Of a stretch of 64,000 nucleotides of DNA, positions 29,401 to 39,001 are shown one piece after another; within the stretch, counting starts at the first letter, position 1; each line of letters begins with the position of its first letter. A model generated the notes under the pieces. That model saw only the letters and a program-made list of their open reading frames with translations, was not told the origin of the DNA and made no database searches. This DNA comes from JASHPR01 sp963739645 (GTDB lineage Bacteria > Actinomycetota > Actinomycetes > Streptosporangiales > Streptosporangiaceae). Where the stretch lies: NCBI GenBank assembly GCA_963739645.1, contig CAVUBM010000060.1, positions 248,001 through 312,000 on the forward strand, given 5' to 3'. The translations under genes and the position numbers were made by a program.

Positions 29401-30480
29401 GGTCGGCGCGGTGTCCACGCCCGGCGCCTCTGCCACCGACGACGTCACCTCGATGATGACCGCACCGTCGATCCCGTCGCTGCCGAGCCTGGAGTCGGCC
29501 TGGGCCTGCCCGCCGTCGACGATCACCACGTCCAGGGGCAGGGCCGCCGACCGGCCGGACGAGAACGGGGCCCGGCCGGACAGGTCGGCGCCGAGCATCG
29601 CCTCGATCATGGGCAGGCTGGGGGCCATCAGGCGGACCGGTCCCGCCGCGTCGGCCTCGGCCGGGTGCATGTTGTGCGGCAGCCACTTGATCCACTCCCA
29701 CCAGCGCATCCGGTCCCTGGAGGCGCACACGCAGATGCGGACGTCGTCGGGGGAGTGGAAGACCGCGAGCTGCGCGATCATCGCCCGGAGCATGCCGTAC
29801 ACGGCGTCGGGCTCGCCCGCGAGCGCGACCCGGGCGAACGACCGCAGCGAGACGCCGACCGGCAGGTCGGGCACGCTGCCGTAGGCGCGAACGAACCGCC
29901 GCAGCGCGCCCGCGCAGAGCGGGTCAAGGTCATCGACGGGCTTGGTGTCCGGCGGCACGAGCCGGACCGCGAGCCGGTGCGTGCCCGTGCCGATGCGGAT
30001 CTTGGCGAAGTCGGCGCCGGCCGGGCGGCGTTCCCAGACCCGGCGCAGATCCGGGTCGACCAGGAGCGCGGTGAGCGCGCGCGGATCCGGGCTGACCCAT
30101 TCCAGCGCGTCCCGCTGGGCCACGGCGGCCCGCCGCACCCGCCCCCGGACCTGGCCCAGGTAGCGCAGGTAGTCGCGGCGCAGGCCGTTCAGCTTGGTGT
30201 TCCGCTCGCCCTTGCCGCGCCCGATCTGGCCGAGCATCATGCCGCCCATGCCCAGGGCCATCGCGCCGCCGCCCACGTACTGAACGGTGCTCGCGGTCGG
30301 GCCGGCGATCACCGACACCATCCCGACCACCATCGCCAGCATCGGCAGGTACATCAGCGTCTGCCGGAAGCTGTCGGTCACGACCTCAGGGATCTCCGGC
30401 GGCGGCTCGAGCGTGATCTCGCCGCTGGGCAGCTCAGGAGGGTCGGGCCGCTCGCTCCGGCGGACGATGACGGTGGTCAC
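26450..30480 (-). pseudogene. eccC: Type VII secretion motor ATPase EccC (fused Ca-Cb), multiple frameshifts
   Basis: EccC is the FtsK/SpoIIIE-like motor of the ESX channel and reads the C-terminal signal of Esx substrates. The protein starts at GTG 30480 and runs well to about 28560, with two N-terminal membrane helices (YLPMLAMVVGMVSVIAG) and the first Walker A (GATGSGKSELLRT). The rest needs shifts near 28560, 28068, 27995, 27795, 27340 and 27165, giving the second Walker A (GAPQSGKSTMLRT), a third ATPase (GDTECGKSNLLRL) and the stop at 26450. Restored length is about 1,340 residues, right for a fused EccC. As written only the first ATPase domain survives. Confidence 0.88.
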
Positions 30481-30734
30481 AGACGCTGCCTTTCGAAGGA
30501 CCCTCCGGCGACAGTGCAGCGCGATTAGACCGGTTGGTCCGCGCTGAGCGAGTTATCATTCTACGGCCGTATTTCGCCCAGGCAGGCGGTGCGCAAAAGT
30601 AACGTCTGACATCGTGAAACACGGCCAGGGACGTGCGCCCCCTGACGCGGAGGGGCGGCCGGCGGTAACCGGTCCCTGTGATATCCCGGGCTGATCGGCG
30701 ATGCCGGTCGATGGCAGCGCAGTGAGGGAGACAG

Positions 30735-32125
30735 ATGAGCTCGGCAGGCGGAACGGACCTGTGCCGGATCACCGTGGTCGGGCCGTCGCGGCGGGTCGAC
30801 ATCGCGCTCCCCGGCTATGTGTCGTTCGCGGACCTGTTCCCCGCCGTGGCCAGGTACGCGGGCCTGGACGGGCCGGATGCGGTCGGGGAGAAGGGCGGCT
30901 GGGTGCTGCAGCGGCTGGGCCAGGAGCCGTTCTCGCCGGCCATGACCCCGCTCCAGGCGGGCCTGCGTGACGGCGAGATGATCTACCTGCGGCCGCACCG
31001 GGCGCAGCTGCCCCAGCTGGCCTTCGACGACGTGGCCGACGTGATCGCGACCGGCGTGAACGACCAGCCCGGCCGGTGGGGGCCGCGCGACATCCGCCGG
31101 GTCGCGCTCGGCGTGGCCGCGGTCGCGCTGGCCGCGGGGGCCGTGTTCATCCTGCGGTCCGGGCCGCCGTGGACCGATCCGGCGGTGGCCGCGGCGGCGA
31201 TCGGCGCGGCATTGCTGATCGCGGCCGCGGGGGTGGCCAGGGCCGCGGGCGACTCGCGGGCCGGCGCGGTGCTCGGCTACGCCGCGGTGCCCTACGCGTT
31301 CCTGGCCGGCCTGCTGATCCCGGCCCGGTCGCTGGGCCTGGGGCACCTCGGGGCCACGGCGCTGCTGTCGGCCTTCGCCGCGGCCGCGCTGGCCGCGGTG
31401 GTGGCGGCCGCGGCGTCGGCCGAGGTGCCGCTGTTCTTCGGCCTCGCGGTCGCGTCGCTGCTCGGGGTGCTCGGCTCCTGGCTCGCGTTCGCCTTCGGCC
31501 TCGGCTTCGACGGGGCCGCCGCGGTGGTCGCGGTCCCGACGCTGGCGCTCATCCCGCTGATCCCGCTGGTCTCGTTCCGCCTGGCCCGGATGACGCTGCC
31601 GCAGGTGCCGCGGGACGCCGACGACCTGAGGCGGGACACGCTCGCCGTGGACGGCGCGGAGGTGTTCGAGCGCACGGCCGCGGCGGACCGGTTCGTGACC
31701 GGGGCGGTCGCGGGCATCGGCCTGGTCGCGGCCGGCGCGGCGCCGGGCTGGCGTTCGCCCGCAGCTGGCTCGGCCTGGTGACGTGCGCCGTGCTCGCGTG
31801 CGCGCTGCTGCTGCGGTCCCGGCTGTTCCGCGGCCTGGCCCAGCGGCTCTGGCTGCTGGTCCCCGGCTACGGCGGGCTGCTGCTCCTGGCGGTGGGCGCG
31901 GCCCGCGGGTCCACCCAGGGGCATCAGCTGGCGGTCGCGCTCGGGCCGCTGCTGGCGGGCGCGGCCGTCGTGACCGGGGTCGGCATCTGGCTGCCCACGC
32001 ACCGGCCGTCGCCGTTCTGGGGCCGCGCGGCCGATATCGCCGACACGGTTCTCATCGTCAGCCTGTTCCCGCTCGCGCTCGGCGTCGCCGGGGTCTTCGG
32101 CTACGTCCGCGGGCTGGGCGGCTGA
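30735..32125 (+). pseudogene. eccD: Type VII secretion membrane protein EccD, one frameshift
   Basis: EccD forms the membrane vestibule of the ESX complex. The start ATG 30735 follows AGGGAGACAG. Residues 8-95 form the ubiquitin-like YukD domain (CRITVVGPSRRVDIALPGYV), and from about residue 125 there are about eleven hydrophobic helices. After GLVAAGA near 31740 the written frame ends at 31781. The remaining helices (SWLGLVTCAVLACALLLRSR to VFGYVRGLGG) continue in the next frame to 32125. It diverges from eccC over a 254-base gap and is followed by eccB. Confidence 0.88.
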
Positions 32126-32163
32126 CCCAGCGGCTGACGAGCTGAGGACGGAGGCGGGCCGCC

Positions 32164-33546
32164 GTGCAGAGCCGCAAGGACCTGTTCCAGGCTCACCGGC
32201 TGATGACCCAGCGCGCGTCGCTGGCGCTGCTGCGCGGCGAGCCCGACATCCCGGACCAGCCGCTGCGCCGGCTGAACGTCGCGACGTTCTCCGGCGTGCT
32301 CGTCGCGGTGATCGCGTGCGCGCTGTTCGGCATGTGGGGCCTGCTCGGGCACGGCGGCTCGGCGCTGAAGCAGCAGCCGGGGCTGCTCGTCATCGACCAG
32401 CAGACCGGCAACTCCTACGTGTTCTGCCAGCGGGACAAGCTCTGCCCGGTGCTGAACTACGCGTCGGCCCGGCTGGCGCTGCAGAGCCCGTCGGTGACCC
32501 AGCAGACCGTGAGCCAGGCGTCCCTGACGAAGTTCGCCCGCGGGCCGCTGATCGGCATTCCTGGGCTGCCGCAGCCGCTGCCCGAGGCCAGCCTGCTGGT
32601 CAGGCAGCCCTGGTCGGTGTGCACGCAGTCCGGCGTCGGGCTGGCCGGCCAGCAGACCCGCACCGCCCTGGCCGGGGGCGTCGCCATCGGCGGCCAGCCG
32701 CTGGGCGGCCAGGCCCTGCTGACCCGGGCCCTGGGCCAGGACTGGGTGGTCTGGGACGGCGAGCGCATGCCGATCCAGCCGGGCACGCTCGCTGAGCTGT
32801 TCTCATCCCGGACGCCGGTGCCGGTGCCCACGGTGTGGCTCAACGTGCTGCCGCAGGGGCCGGCCTTCGCGCCGCCCGCGATCGCGGGCCAGGGCTCGAC
32901 GGTGACCGGCCCGGCCGGTCCCGTGCAGGTCGGGCAGGTCTACGACGTGAGCCTGGTCGCGGGCAGCCCGCTGCAGTACTACGTGATGCTCGCCGGCGGC
33001 CTGGCGCGGATCACCAAGACCCAGGCGGAGCTGCTTGATTCCGAATTGCACGCACCGCCGCCGGCCAAGCTCAACCCGTCGCAGATCAGCGGGCATATGT
33101 CGGCGGCCAGGATCCCGGCAGGCGGCCTGCCGGAGAGCGTCCCCGCGATCGCCGGGACCAGCGCGTCCGCCCCGCTGTGCGTCGTCTACGCGACCCAGGG
33201 CGGGGGGACCCGGATGGCCAGGCAGGTCGTGCTCGGGGGCCGGATGCCGTCGGGCGGTGTGCCGACCGGCGTGCCCGCCGGCGTCAGCCAGGTTGTGCTC
33301 CCGCCCGGCGCCGGGGCCCTGGTCGGCGCGACCCCGGGCAACGGCGCGTCGGGCACCGCGATCAGCTACTTCCTGGTGTCCGGCGGGCGCAGGTACGCGC
33401 TGGCGTCGAAGAGCGTGGCCGGCATGCTCGGCTATGACCTGTCCCCGGAGGCGGTGCTGCTGCCCGCCAGCGTGATTGACCTGATTCCGGCGGGTCCCGC
33501 GCTCGACCCTGTGGCCGCGGTTAAGCCGGTCGGATCCGGCGGATGA
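32164..33546 (+). CDS. eccB: Type VII secretion protein EccB
   Basis: The intact 460-residue protein starts at GTG 32164 with GGAGG upstream. It begins with the family signature MQSRKDLFQAHRLMTQRASL, then a single membrane helix at about residues 43-60 (FSGVLVAVIACALFGMWGLL) and a large extracytoplasmic repeat domain with a paired Cys near the membrane (YVFCQRDKLCPVLNY). EccB dimers cross the envelope side of the ESX core and contact MycP. It lies 38 bases after eccD in the same operon. Confidence 0.93.
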   Translation: MQSRKDLFQAHRLMTQRASLALLRGEPDIPDQPLRRLNVATFSGVLVAVIACALFGMWGLLGHGGSALKQQPGLLVIDQQTGNSYVFCQRDKLCPVLNYASARLALQSPSVTQQTVSQASLTKFARGPLIGIPGLPQPLPEASLLVRQPWSVCTQSGVGLAGQQTRTALAGGVAIGGQPLGGQALLTRALGQDWVVWDGERMPIQPGTLAELFSSRTPVPVPTVWLNVLPQGPAFAPPAIAGQGSTVTGPAGPVQVGQVYDVSLVAGSPLQYYVMLAGGLARITKTQAELLDSELHAPPPAKLNPSQISGHMSAARIPAGGLPESVPAIAGTSASAPLCVVYATQGGGTRMARQVVLGGRMPSGGVPTGVPAGVSQVVLPPGAGALVGATPGNGASGTAISYFLVSGGRRYALASKSVAGMLGYDLSPEAVLLPASVIDLIPAGPALDPVAAVKPVGSGG

Positions 33547-33839
33547 CAATTCGGTTACATTTCCTGATGTCATTCCGGAATAACCCGGTTACCGCAGGCC
33601 AGACGGCCTGGTGCCATTTTGGAAGTAACGTGTCCCTTTGGCCACAGACCGTAGTTGCCTGTCCTGGTTGACACCTATATACGCACTCCGATTGACTTGG
33701 CCTGGGTCTGCGGCGGGTCAGTTCGGTGACCCGTCCGCCGGCGGGGCTTCGGGGCCTGAGGCGATGTGCTGGCCCCAGCGGCGCGGGCCAGACAGACATG
33801 CAGTTCAGGCACGCAGGACGGATGATGGGAGGTGCTGCT
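33547..33839 (+). other. Spacer between eccB and the Esx-like genes
   Basis: About 290 bases with slightly lower G+C than the flanking genes. The segment likely holds a separate promoter for the Esx-type genes. I see no perfect -35/-10 pair; TTGACA-like TTGACA/TTGACT hexamers occur (for example near 33668 and 33690) but without a good -10 partner. Confidence 0.35.
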
Positions 33840-34154
33840 GTGGCCGGCGAGAGCGCCGTTAACAGAGCACAGATGGCGACGGCTGCAACGCAGATCGAGG
33901 ACGCCGTGGGGCAGATCCGCGGCCTGCAGATGCAGATGAACGGCTACCACGCCGACACGATGGCCGGCTGGCAGGGCCAGGCGGCATCGGCGTTCACGGC
34001 AGCATTCGAGTCATTCAGCGCGGACTTTACCAAGGTTCTCCAGGCCCTCGACGGAATGCACGAGAAGCTCATCGGCACGCGCACGAACTACCAGACCACG
34101 GAAGACACGAACACTTCAGCAGTCAACCGGATAAGTGGCCTGCTCAACCGTTAA
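33840..34154 (+). CDS. WXG100/Esx-family secreted protein 1
   Basis: The 104-residue helical-hairpin protein begins at GTG 33840 (VAGESAVNRAQM), with GGGAGG six bases upstream; an upstream ATG at 33798 is less likely. The turn motif WQG is at residues 44-46 and the secretion signal YxxxE (YQTTE) at 84-88. Such proteins leave the cell as folded dimers through the ESX channel. The next gene has both motifs at the same residue numbers, so the two probably pair. Confidence 0.9.
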   Translation: MAGESAVNRAQMATAATQIEDAVGQIRGLQMQMNGYHADTMAGWQGQAASAFTAAFESFSADFTKVLQALDGMHEKLIGTRTNYQTTEDTNTSAVNRISGLLNR

Positions 34155-34228
34155 CGGGGGCGGCCCAGGCCGGCTCGCCCCGCGTGGGCGGCCCGGGTGC
34201 GGGATCCAGTGACTCAAGGAGAATCAGC

Positions 34229-34519
34229 ATGAGCGAATACACCAGGGTCATGTTCGGCACGATGGAGCAGGGTCAGGCCGATTTCGTCCGGACCTACAGC
34301 TCGCTGCAGAGCACGGTCAGCGCGCTGGACTCGCAGCTTCGCGCCAACCTGGCCGAGTGGGACGGCGCGGCTCAGCAGACGTACTACCAGGCCAAGGCGG
34401 CCTGGGACGCGGCCATGGCCGACATGGCGAACGTGGTGAACCAGCTCGGCGCGGTGATCGGCACGGCGAACGCCAACTACACCGCCGCGGAGCGCACCAA
34501 CACGGCGATGTGGGCCTGA
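34229..34519 (+). CDS. WXG100/Esx-family secreted protein 2
   Basis: The 96-residue protein starts at ATG 34229 with AAGGAG upstream (the longer open frame from 34184 is rejected). WDG is at residues 44-46 and YTAAE at 84-88, exactly aligned with its upstream neighbour. The arrangement is that of EsxB/EsxA partners. Secreted through the adjacent EccBCD machine (inference from context). Confidence 0.9.
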   Translation: MSEYTRVMFGTMEQGQADFVRTYSSLQSTVSALDSQLRANLAEWDGAAQQTYYQAKAAWDAAMADMANVVNQLGAVIGTANANYTAAERTNTAMWA

Positions 34520-34627
34520 CGCGCAGCAATCGCGTCATGGCCCGCAGCCCGTTCCTCCGGCCGGACGCCAGGAACGGGCCAGGTACGGCAGCGGCGGATT
34601 GACCAGAACCTGCACGGGAGGTTCGTG

Positions 34628-35134
34628 ATGGGCGGTTACGGCGACGCGCTCGCGCTGGAGCAGCAGGAGCAGCTCGACCAGCAGCAGGCGGCGGCCAACT
34701 CCCGGCTGTACAACGCGGACGGCTCGGGCAAGGCCAACGACTTCACCCCGCCGGCGCTGCCGGAGTCGACCTTCCCCCCGAGCGTGGCGGGTGGCACCGA
34801 GCTGAGCGTCAACACCGACCAGCTGCAGACGATCGCCGCGCAGATGCACGGGGACCTGGCCCAGCTGCAGGCGACGCTCCAGACGCTCAACAACGGCGGG
34901 GTCCTCGGCGAGCTGCTCGGCGGCGGCTGGTCGACCGCCGAGGCGCTGGGGAGCAACGCGGGCAACGCGTACTGGGGGATCTCGCAGTTCTACCAGGACC
35001 TGAACCACGCCTACGACATGGTGATCGGCTACATGCGGCAGTCGGCCAGCAACTACGCCGACGCCGAGACCACCACGGCCAGCGCGGCGCGCACCGTCGG
35101 CAGTGAGACGACGCCGGGCGGGGCCCTGGGCTGA
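34628..35134 (+). CDS. Extended Esx-like protein with YxxxE signal
   Basis: The 168-residue protein starts at ATG 34628 after GGGAGG; a GTG three bases earlier is also possible. A Gln-rich, Pro-rich N-terminal 55 residues precede a helical hairpin. Trp101 in GGGWSTAE stands where the WXG turn would be, and YADAE at 143-147 is a YxxxE signal about the same distance downstream as in the two shorter Esx genes. It is probably another secreted substrate or partner. The family is not named with confidence. Confidence 0.7.
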   Translation: MGGYGDALALEQQEQLDQQQAAANSRLYNADGSGKANDFTPPALPESTFPPSVAGGTELSVNTDQLQTIAAQMHGDLAQLQATLQTLNNGGVLGELLGGGWSTAEALGSNAGNAYWGISQFYQDLNHAYDMVIGYMRQSASNYADAETTTASAARTVGSETTPGGALG

Positions 35135-35200
35135 CGGGGCACCAGCTGACGGGGCACCACACGGCAAGCGGCACTCAGCGGCAAAGGAGGACGCCACATC

Positions 35201-36603
35201 ATGCGGGTCAGCGATGGCGGCGGGTACGGGGCCATCACCGGCAGCTCCTATCACATCAAGACCGCGCCGGTCACGCCGGAATCCGCCACCCAGTACTCGG
35301 CGGCGCAGATCGAGGAGATGTTCTCCACCCTTGACCCGGAGGCCGCCTCGCAGGCGGGCAGCGCACACACCCAGGCCGGCCGGACCCTGGCCGACATCGC
35401 GGACTCCCTGGTCCAGCACGTGCAGAAGCTGGGCCAGAACTGGACAGGGACGGCCGCCCAGTCCGCGGTGGCGGCGTTCGGCCAGCTGCACGAGACGGCG
35501 GTAGGGCTCTCGCAGGCCAGCGCGCAGACGGGCGCGGTGCTGACCTGGCTCGGCGACACGATCCTGCCGTTCTACAAGAGCTACCAGGCGCCCGGCAACG
35601 GCGTCGTCGGCGACGTGGAGAGCCTGTTCGGTGACAACCCGCAGGACAAGGCGGCCCAGGCGGTCATGGAGCGGCTCAACAACCGCCTCGTGCAGGCCAA
35701 CACCAACCTCCCGCCCAGCGTGACCAAGAATCTGCCGACCAGCTTCGCCTCGGACCACACCTCCGCCACCACGAACAACGTGGGTTCCGGCGGTGCCGGG
35801 GCCGGCCAGGCGGCCGGCAGCCTCGGCGGTGGCGGGGGCGGCGGCCCGGTCCATCTCGGCGGGGCCGGCGGCCCGGCCGGCCCGGTGGCCCAGGAGTGGC
35901 CGGCACCGTCGGCGGCCTCAAGGGCGGATCGCCGGGTTCCGTCTCGCATCTGGCCGGCTCGGCCCCGCCGCCCGGCGGCAGTGCCGGCACCGGCCTCTCG
36001 GGCGGCACCGGCCTCTCGGGCGGCGGCGGCCCCGGTGCGGGCGCTCCGGTCACCACCGGCGGCGGGCCGGGCGGCGGCGGTGTGATCCCGTTCGGCGGCC
36101 TGCCCGGCGGCTCGGGGTCCGGCGCGGGCGGCCTCGGTGCGGAGGGCCTGGGCGCCGAGAGCGCCGGCCTGGGCAGCGAGGGCCTGATCGGCGACGGCGC
36201 GATCGGCGTGCCCCCGGGCGACGGTGTGTTCATCGGCAGCGACGGGATGATCGGCATGACGCCCGGCGGCCCCGGCGCGGGCGGCTTCGGCGCCGCCGAG
36301 AACCTGGGCGTCACCCAGGCCGAGCGCGTCGGCTTCGCCCAGGCTGAGGGCCTTGGCTTCGGCGAGGAGGGCTTCGGCCCGGCGGCGGCCGGTGGCTTCG
36401 GCGACACCGCCGCGGCGGGCGCGGCCGGGGCGGACGGCGCCCTGGCCGGTGAGGCGGCCGGCCCTGGGATGGCCGGGTTCCCGATGGCAGGCGCCGGGGC
36501 CGGGGGCCGGGATCGCGAACGCCGCCGTCAGTCCTGGATGACCGAGGATGCGGACGTCTGGGCATCGCAGGCGGATGTGGTGTCGGCGCAGATCGGCGCC
36601 TGA
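35201..36603 (+). pseudogene. Long WXG/PPE-like secreted protein with Gly-rich C-terminal region, one frameshift
   Basis: The first frame gives a helical N-terminal domain with WTG at residues 81-83, in the style of long WXG or EspB-type substrates. A Gly/Pro-rich linker follows (SLGGGGGGGPVHLGGAGG). Near 35890 the frame breaks. The second frame continues the Gly-rich region with repeats of GxGAExxG type (GLGAEGLGAESAGLGSEG) and ends in WMTEDADVWASQADVV at 36603. The joined product would be about 467 residues. It follows three Esx-like genes and overlaps the start of the second mycosin gene. No YxxxE signal is clear. Confidence 0.72.
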
Positions 36604-37924
36604 CGCGGACGCCCTGAGGCGGCGCCTCGCCGCGCCCGCCGCTGCGGCGGTCACCTGCCTGACCCTGGCCGTGGCCAGTCTGGCCACGGCCGTCCCGGCC
36701 CGGGCCGGGCGCGCCGCGGTCCGGCCGGGCCTGCGGCCCCTGCCGGCCGAGTGGTGGTTCTCGGCGTGGGACATCCAGTCGCGGGTCTGGCCGCTGGCCA
36801 GCGGGGCCGGTGTCACGGTCGCGCTGCTGGACAGCGGGGTCCAGGCGAACCTGCCCGACCTGCGCGGGGCGGTGGTGCCGGGTGGCGACACCACAGGGGC
36901 AGGGACCAACGGCCTGACCGACGACGACACGCCGGACGACGGGCACGGCACCGCGATGGCGGCCGTGATCGCCGGCCAGGGCGTGCGGGGCGGCCTGGTG
37001 GGTGTCGCCCCGGCGGCGAAGATCATGCCGATCCGGGTCGGCCTGGCGGGCCGGCTCCGGTACGCCGCGTTCAGCGACGGGTCGCTGGCCGCGGGCATCA
37101 GGCTCGCGGTCGGCCGCGGGGCCCAAGTGATCAACATGTCGCTGGCTGGCCAGGCGCCGGGGCCGGACCGCTGCGATCCGGCCATCCAGGACGCGGTGGC
37201 CTACGCCCTGGAACACAACGTGGTCGTGGTGGCCGGGGCGGGCAACGTGCTGCCGCTGCTCGGCGAGCAGACCAACGAGCCGAAGCAGCCGGCTTCGTGT
37301 GCGGGGGTGCTGGCGGTCAGCGCGGTGAACCCCAACCTGACCTGGTGGCGGCACAGCGAGCGGCAGCCGTACGTGGCGGTGAGCGCGCCCGGGAACGAGA
37401 TCCAGACCCTCGGCCGGGACGGCCGTAACTTCATCGACGGGTACGGGACGAGCTTCGCGAGCGCGTTCGTGGCGGGCGAGGCGGCGCTGGTGCGCTCGCG
37501 GTACCCGTCGCTGCCCTGGTACCGCGTCGTGCAGCGGATCATCAACACCGCGCTGCCGAAGGGAGCGGTGCCCGACGACCGCTTCGGCTACGGGATCGTG
37601 CGGATCCACGAGGCGGCGGACGTGGCCCACGACCCGGTGCCGGCCAGCGCGCCGAACCCGGTGTACCGGGCGTTCCGGTCATGGCTGACGACCCCGCCAG
37701 GCAAGCGGTTCGCCTCGCCGTCGCCCCGCCCGGCGCGCAGCGTCCAGGCCACCGCGCCGGCCTCGTCCGGCGGCCCGCCCGCGCTGGCCGCGGCCCTCGC
37801 GGCGGCGGTCGTCGTGGCCGCGGGTAGTGCGGCCCTGCTGGTCAGCGCCCGCAGGCGACGCCGGCGGCCAGCGGGATCCAAGCCGGACGGCCGGACCTCA
37901 GCCCCGGGACCTGGCGGGGCCTAG
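36548..37924 (+). CDS. mycP: Type VII secretion mycosin (S8 subtilisin protease), copy 2
   Basis: The protease of up to 458 residues has an Arg-rich N-terminus and signal-like helix (AAVTCLTLAVASLATAVPARA). The subtilisin triad is VALLDSGVQ (Asp), DDGHGTAMAAV (His) and GYGTSFASAFVAG (Ser), and a C-terminal membrane helix (ALAAAVVVAAGSAALLVSA) precedes an Arg cluster. Start is uncertain: ATG 36548 or ATG 36575, both overlapping the end of the preceding gene. It closes the right end of the type VII locus, opposite copy 1, and differs from it in sequence, so it is not a recent duplicate. Confidence 0.88.
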   Translation: MRTSGHRRRMWCRRRSAPDADALRRRLAAPAAAAVTCLTLAVASLATAVPARAGRAAVRPGLRPLPAEWWFSAWDIQSRVWPLASGAGVTVALLDSGVQANLPDLRGAVVPGGDTTGAGTNGLTDDDTPDDGHGTAMAAVIAGQGVRGGLVGVAPAAKIMPIRVGLAGRLRYAAFSDGSLAAGIRLAVGRGAQVINMSLAGQAPGPDRCDPAIQDAVAYALEHNVVVVAGAGNVLPLLGEQTNEPKQPASCAGVLAVSAVNPNLTWWRHSERQPYVAVSAPGNEIQTLGRDGRNFIDGYGTSFASAFVAGEAALVRSRYPSLPWYRVVQRIINTALPKGAVPDDRFGYGIVRIHEAADVAHDPVPASAPNPVYRAFRSWLTTPPGKRFASPSPRPARSVQATAPASSGGPPALAAALAAAVVVAAGSAALLVSARRRRRRPAGSKPDGRTSAPGPGGA

Positions 37925-38992
37925 CAACCGGCCCGCGGAGGTCAGCTGCGGCCCGGGCCGCAGCCACTCGTCGATCCCGGCGAGCAGTTCCGCCCGGGTG
38001 CCGGCCGGGGCGACCGAGCCGCGGACCGACATCCGGGCGAGCTCCGCGAGCTGATCGTCGGCCAGGCCGTGGGCCTGCCGGGCCAGCTGGTACTGGGCGG
38101 TGAGCCGCTGGCCGAACAGCAGCGGGTCGTCGGCCCCGAGCGCGACCGGGATCCCCGCCGCCAGCAGCGTGCGCAGCGGCACGTCAGCCGGCGTGGCGGC
38201 GACCCCGAGCGCCACGTTGGACGCCGGGCAAACCTCAAGGGTGATGCCGGCCGCGGCGATACGCTCGGTCAGCACGGTGTCCGCCGCCGCCGCCACGCCG
38301 TGGCCGATGCGGTCCGCGTGCAGGTCATCCAGGCAGGCCCGCACGCTGCCCGGGCCGGAAAGCTCACCGCCGTGCGGGTCCGAGAGCAGCCCGGCGCGGG
38401 CCGCGATCCTGAAGGCCGGGGCGAACTCGGCGGCCGCGCCCCGGCGCTCGTCGTTGGACAGGCCGAAACCGACGACCCCGCGGCCGGCGTGGGCCGCCGC
38501 GAGCCGGGCCAGCGTGCGCGCGTCGAGCGGGTGCCGGGTCCGGTTGGCCGCGATGATCACGCCGATCCCGACGCCGGTCGCCGCGGTTGCCACCGCCGCG
38601 GCGTCCAGCATCAGCTCCACCGTGGGCGTCAGGCCGCCGAACCGGCCGGCGTAGCCGGACGGGTCCACCTGGATCTCCAGCCAGCCCGAGCCCTCATCTC
38701 GCTCGTCCTGCGCGGTCTCGAGGATCAGCCGCCGCACGTCAGCCTCGGTGCGGATGACCGAGCGCGCGATGTCGTACAGCCGCTGGAACCGGAACCAGCC
38801 GCGCTCGTCGGTACCGCTCAGCCGCGGCGGCCAGTCCGCGACCAGGGCCTCGGGCAGGTGCACCCGGTGCTCGCGGGCCAGGTCGACCAGGGTGGAATGG
38901 CGCATTGCCCCGGTGAAGTGCAGGTGCAGATGCGCCTTAGGGAGGTCGGCGAGCGGGCGCGGGATGGCCTCGCCTGCCCGGCCCGCTGGCAC
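37898..38992 (-). CDS. add: Adenosine deaminase family protein
   Basis: The 364-residue metal-dependent deaminase has the first zinc-ligand motif KAHLHLHFTGAM, the catalytic segment DPHGGELSG (usual form HAGE), IGHGVAA, and GADDPLLFG in place of the common TDDP-containing motif. It would convert adenosine to inosine in purine salvage. The altered HGGE and ADDP motifs suggest a divergent subgroup, so another purine or purine-like substrate is possible. GTG 38992 lies nine bases after the aminotransferase stop, so the two form an operon. Confidence 0.85.
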   Translation of the reverse strand: MPAGRAGEAIPRPLADLPKAHLHLHFTGAMRHSTLVDLAREHRVHLPEALVADWPPRLSGTDERGWFRFQRLYDIARSVIRTEADVRRLILETAQDERDEGSGWLEIQVDPSGYAGRFGGLTPTVELMLDAAAVATAATGVGIGVIIAANRTRHPLDARTLARLAAAHAGRGVVGFGLSNDERRGAAAEFAPAFRIAARAGLLSDPHGGELSGPGSVRACLDDLHADRIGHGVAAAADTVLTERIAAAGITLEVCPASNVALGVAATPADVPLRTLLAAGIPVALGADDPLLFGQRLTAQYQLARQAHGLADDQLAELARMSVRGSVAPAGTRAELLAGIDEWLRPGPQLTSAGRLLGPARSRG

Positions 38993-39001
38993 GGCGCCGG
39001 G

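Noticed and set aside
28588..30528. Open frame of 646 codons on the plus strand opposite eccC
   Set aside because: Composition is low-complexity His/Arg/Gly/Val typical of antisense frames; the minus strand encodes EccC with Walker motifs.
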